Assembly (NCBI RefSeq): GCF_902500215.1
Contig: NZ_CABVOU010000027.1
Location: 179,398-243,397, forward strand
DNA from: Halomonas lysinitropha
GTDB taxonomy: Bacteria > Pseudomonadota > Gammaproteobacteria > Pseudomonadales > Halomonadaceae
DNA length: 64,000 nt
Direction: 5' to 3'
Shown: in pieces, positions 62,749 to 64,000 of the stretch
Layout: every line of letters begins with the position of its first letter
Numbering within the stretch: the first letter of the stretch is position 1
Position numbers and translations under genes: made by a program
Notes under the pieces: generated by a model
Seen by the model: only the letters and a program-made list of their open reading frames with translations
Told to the model about the DNA's origin: nothing
Database searches by the model: none

Positions 62749-63945
62749 ATGTACGATTTCATCATCATCGGTGGCGGCATTCTGGGCATGTCCACCGCCA
62801 TGCAGCTCAAGCAGGCCTATCCGGATCGCCGCATGCTGGTGGTGGAGAAGGAGCGCGAGGCGGCATGCCATCAGACCGGCCACAACAGCGGCGTGATCCA
62901 CGCCGGCGTCTACTACACGCCAGGCAGTCTCAAGGCGCGTTTCTGCCTGGAGGGCAACCGCGCCACCAAGGCCTTCTGCGAGGCCCACGACATCCCCTAC
63001 GACAGCTGCGGCAAGCTGCTGGTGGCCACCAATGACCTGGAGATGCAGCGCATGAAGGCGCTGTGGGAGCGTACCGAGGCCAATGGCCTGGAGCGCGAGT
63101 GGCTGGGCCCCGAGGCGCTCGCCGAGCGTGAGCCCAACATCACCGGGGTTGGCGGCATCTTCGTGCCCTCCAGCGGCATCGTCGACTACGCCGCGGTGAC
63201 CCGGGCCATGGCCGCCGAGTTCGAGCGGATGGGCGGCGAGATCCGCTTCGGGGCGGAGGTCACCGCCCTGGAGGAGCGGCGCCAGGAAGTGGTGGTGACC
63301 ACCGGCGCCGGCGAGTTCACCGGCCGCTATCTCGTGACCTGCTCGGGGCTGATGGCCGACCGGGTGGTGCGCATGCTGGGCCAGGATCCCGGCTTCACCA
63401 TCTGCCCCTTCCGCGGCGAGTACTATCGACTGCCGGAACGGCACAACGCCATCGTCAATCACCTGATCTACCCGATCCCGGATCCCTCCATGCCCTTCCT
63501 GGGCGTGCACCTGACGCGGATGATCGACGGCTCGGTCACCGTGGGCCCCAATGCGGTGCTGGCCTTCAAGCGCGAGGGCTATCGCCGGCGCGACGTGTCG
63601 CTCGGTGACATGGCGAGGATGTTCAGCGACCCGGGCATCCTCAGGGTGCTGGGCCGCAACCTGCGCCCGGGCCTCACGGAGATGAAGAACTCGCTGCACA
63701 GGCGGGGCTACCTCGAACTGGTGCGCAAGTACTGCCCGAGCCTGGGCCTGGAGGACCTGGGGCACTACCCGGCCGGGGTGCGGGCCCAGGCGGTGTCCCG
63801 CGACGGCAAGCTGGTGGATGACTTCCTGTTCGTCAACACGCCGCGCACCGTCAACGTGGGCAATGCCCCGTCGCCGGCGGCCACCTCGGCGATCCCCATC
63901 GGCACCCATATCGTCGACAAGGTGAAGGCCCTGGTCGAGGCCTGA
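62749..63945 (+). CDS. lhgO: L-2-hydroxyglutarate oxidase/dehydrogenase LhgO
   Basis: The 398-residue FAD enzyme oxidises L-2-hydroxyglutarate to 2-oxoglutarate and passes electrons to the quinone pool. The Rossmann motif FIIIGGGILGMSTA lies at residues 4-17, with NSGVIHAGVYYTPGSLKARF typical of LhgO and SGLMADRV near the middle. It is 102 bp after glaH and likely cotranscribed. Together they return glutarate carbon (from lysine) to the TCA cycle without glutaryl-CoA. Complete in the window. Confidence 0.94.
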   Translation: MYDFIIIGGGILGMSTAMQLKQAYPDRRMLVVEKEREAACHQTGHNSGVIHAGVYYTPGSLKARFCLEGNRATKAFCEAHDIPYDSCGKLLVATNDLEMQRMKALWERTEANGLEREWLGPEALAEREPNITGVGGIFVPSSGIVDYAAVTRAMAAEFERMGGEIRFGAEVTALEERRQEVVVTTGAGEFTGRYLVTCSGLMADRVVRMLGQDPGFTICPFRGEYYRLPERHNAIVNHLIYPIPDPSMPFLGVHLTRMIDGSVTVGPNAVLAFKREGYRRRDVSLGDMARMFSDPGILRVLGRNLRPGLTEMKNSLHRRGYLELVRKYCPSLGLEDLGHYPAGVRAQAVSRDGKLVDDFLFVNTPRTVNVGNAPSPAATSAIPIGTHIVDKVKALVEA

Positions 63946-63949
63946 TGTC

Positions 63950-63962
63950 GGGGGGGGGGGGG
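63950..63962. repeat. Run of 13 G followed by T-run at window end
   Basis: Thirteen consecutive G (63950-63962) followed by five T, just after lhgO. GTCGGG before it and CCCGAC at 63974-63979 could pair as a weak stem. Homopolymer of this length is rare in such genomes and the sequence after it looks low in quality. Confidence 0.6.
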
Positions 63963-64000
63963 TTTTTAAATGCCCGACGGGCCGGGGGAGGTGAGAAAGG

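Noticed and set aside
61585..63909. 774-codon minus-strand frame opposite glaH and lhgO
   Set aside because: Spans two well-supported plus-strand genes and their gap, with His/Val/Gln-rich composition typical of antisense shadows.

Overview
The window is a GC-rich (clearly well above 60 % G+C by eye), densely coded gammaproteobacterial chromosome segment. The gene complement points to a halophilic heterotroph such as Halomonas or a close relative: recCBD, TRAP-driven malonate use, a fused NADH-dehydrogenase/SelD protein, SelO, GlaH/LhgO glutarate catabolism and short REP-type palindromes. This assignment is inference; there is no rRNA or tRNA gene in the window to confirm it.

Layout. 1-9587 (minus): recC-recB-recD operon; recD runs off the left edge, and both recD and recB carry short palindromic elements inserted in frame. 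9742-10930 (plus): a small secreted protein and a flavin-reductase-like protein. 10940-18353: a six-gene minus-strand malonate operon (TRAP dctP-dctQ-dctM, malonyl-CoA decarboxylase, malonyl-CoA synthetase, HAD hydrolase) with a divergent GntR/FCD regulator. 18447-20311: EamA exporter and divergent LysR. 20409-21881: selO. 22167-25193: four-gene polar amino-acid ABC importer. 25297-26702: periplasmic cupin and AraC regulator. 26971-31343: RND pump and its adaptor. 31677-33860: katG. 34033-36747: LysR and divergent mmsA, with three palindromes between them. 36815-42138: an island-like stretch with a MazF/AbrB pair, a CMD-family protein, an HNH nuclease, a TPP-riboswitch operon (SSF transporter and TenA) and HigBA.

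42242-49116 (minus) is the most unusual locus: two tandem secreted paralogs with four conserved cysteines, a predicted outer-membrane beta-barrel protein, an exported FecR/Fn3-like protein, an ECF sigma factor, its membrane anti-sigma factor and a subtilase. The last five genes are all joined by 4-nt start/stop overlaps. The periplasmic tail of the anti-sigma factor and the region before the protease domain share an RLPxDSDA motif and look like the same protease-prodomain fold, suggesting a self-contained cell-surface sensing circuit.

49388-63945: ilvD; a 62-residue protein; the SelD fusion; a tetrathionate-reductase-like ttrBCA operon with a good FNR/ANR box upstream; a small XRE protein; an APC-family permease; then glaH (csiD) and lhgO, which convert glutarate to L-2-hydroxyglutarate and on to 2-oxoglutarate. 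glaH has a clear sigma-70 promoter covered by two perfect palindromes. The window ends in a run of 13 G that may be an assembly or sequencing edge.
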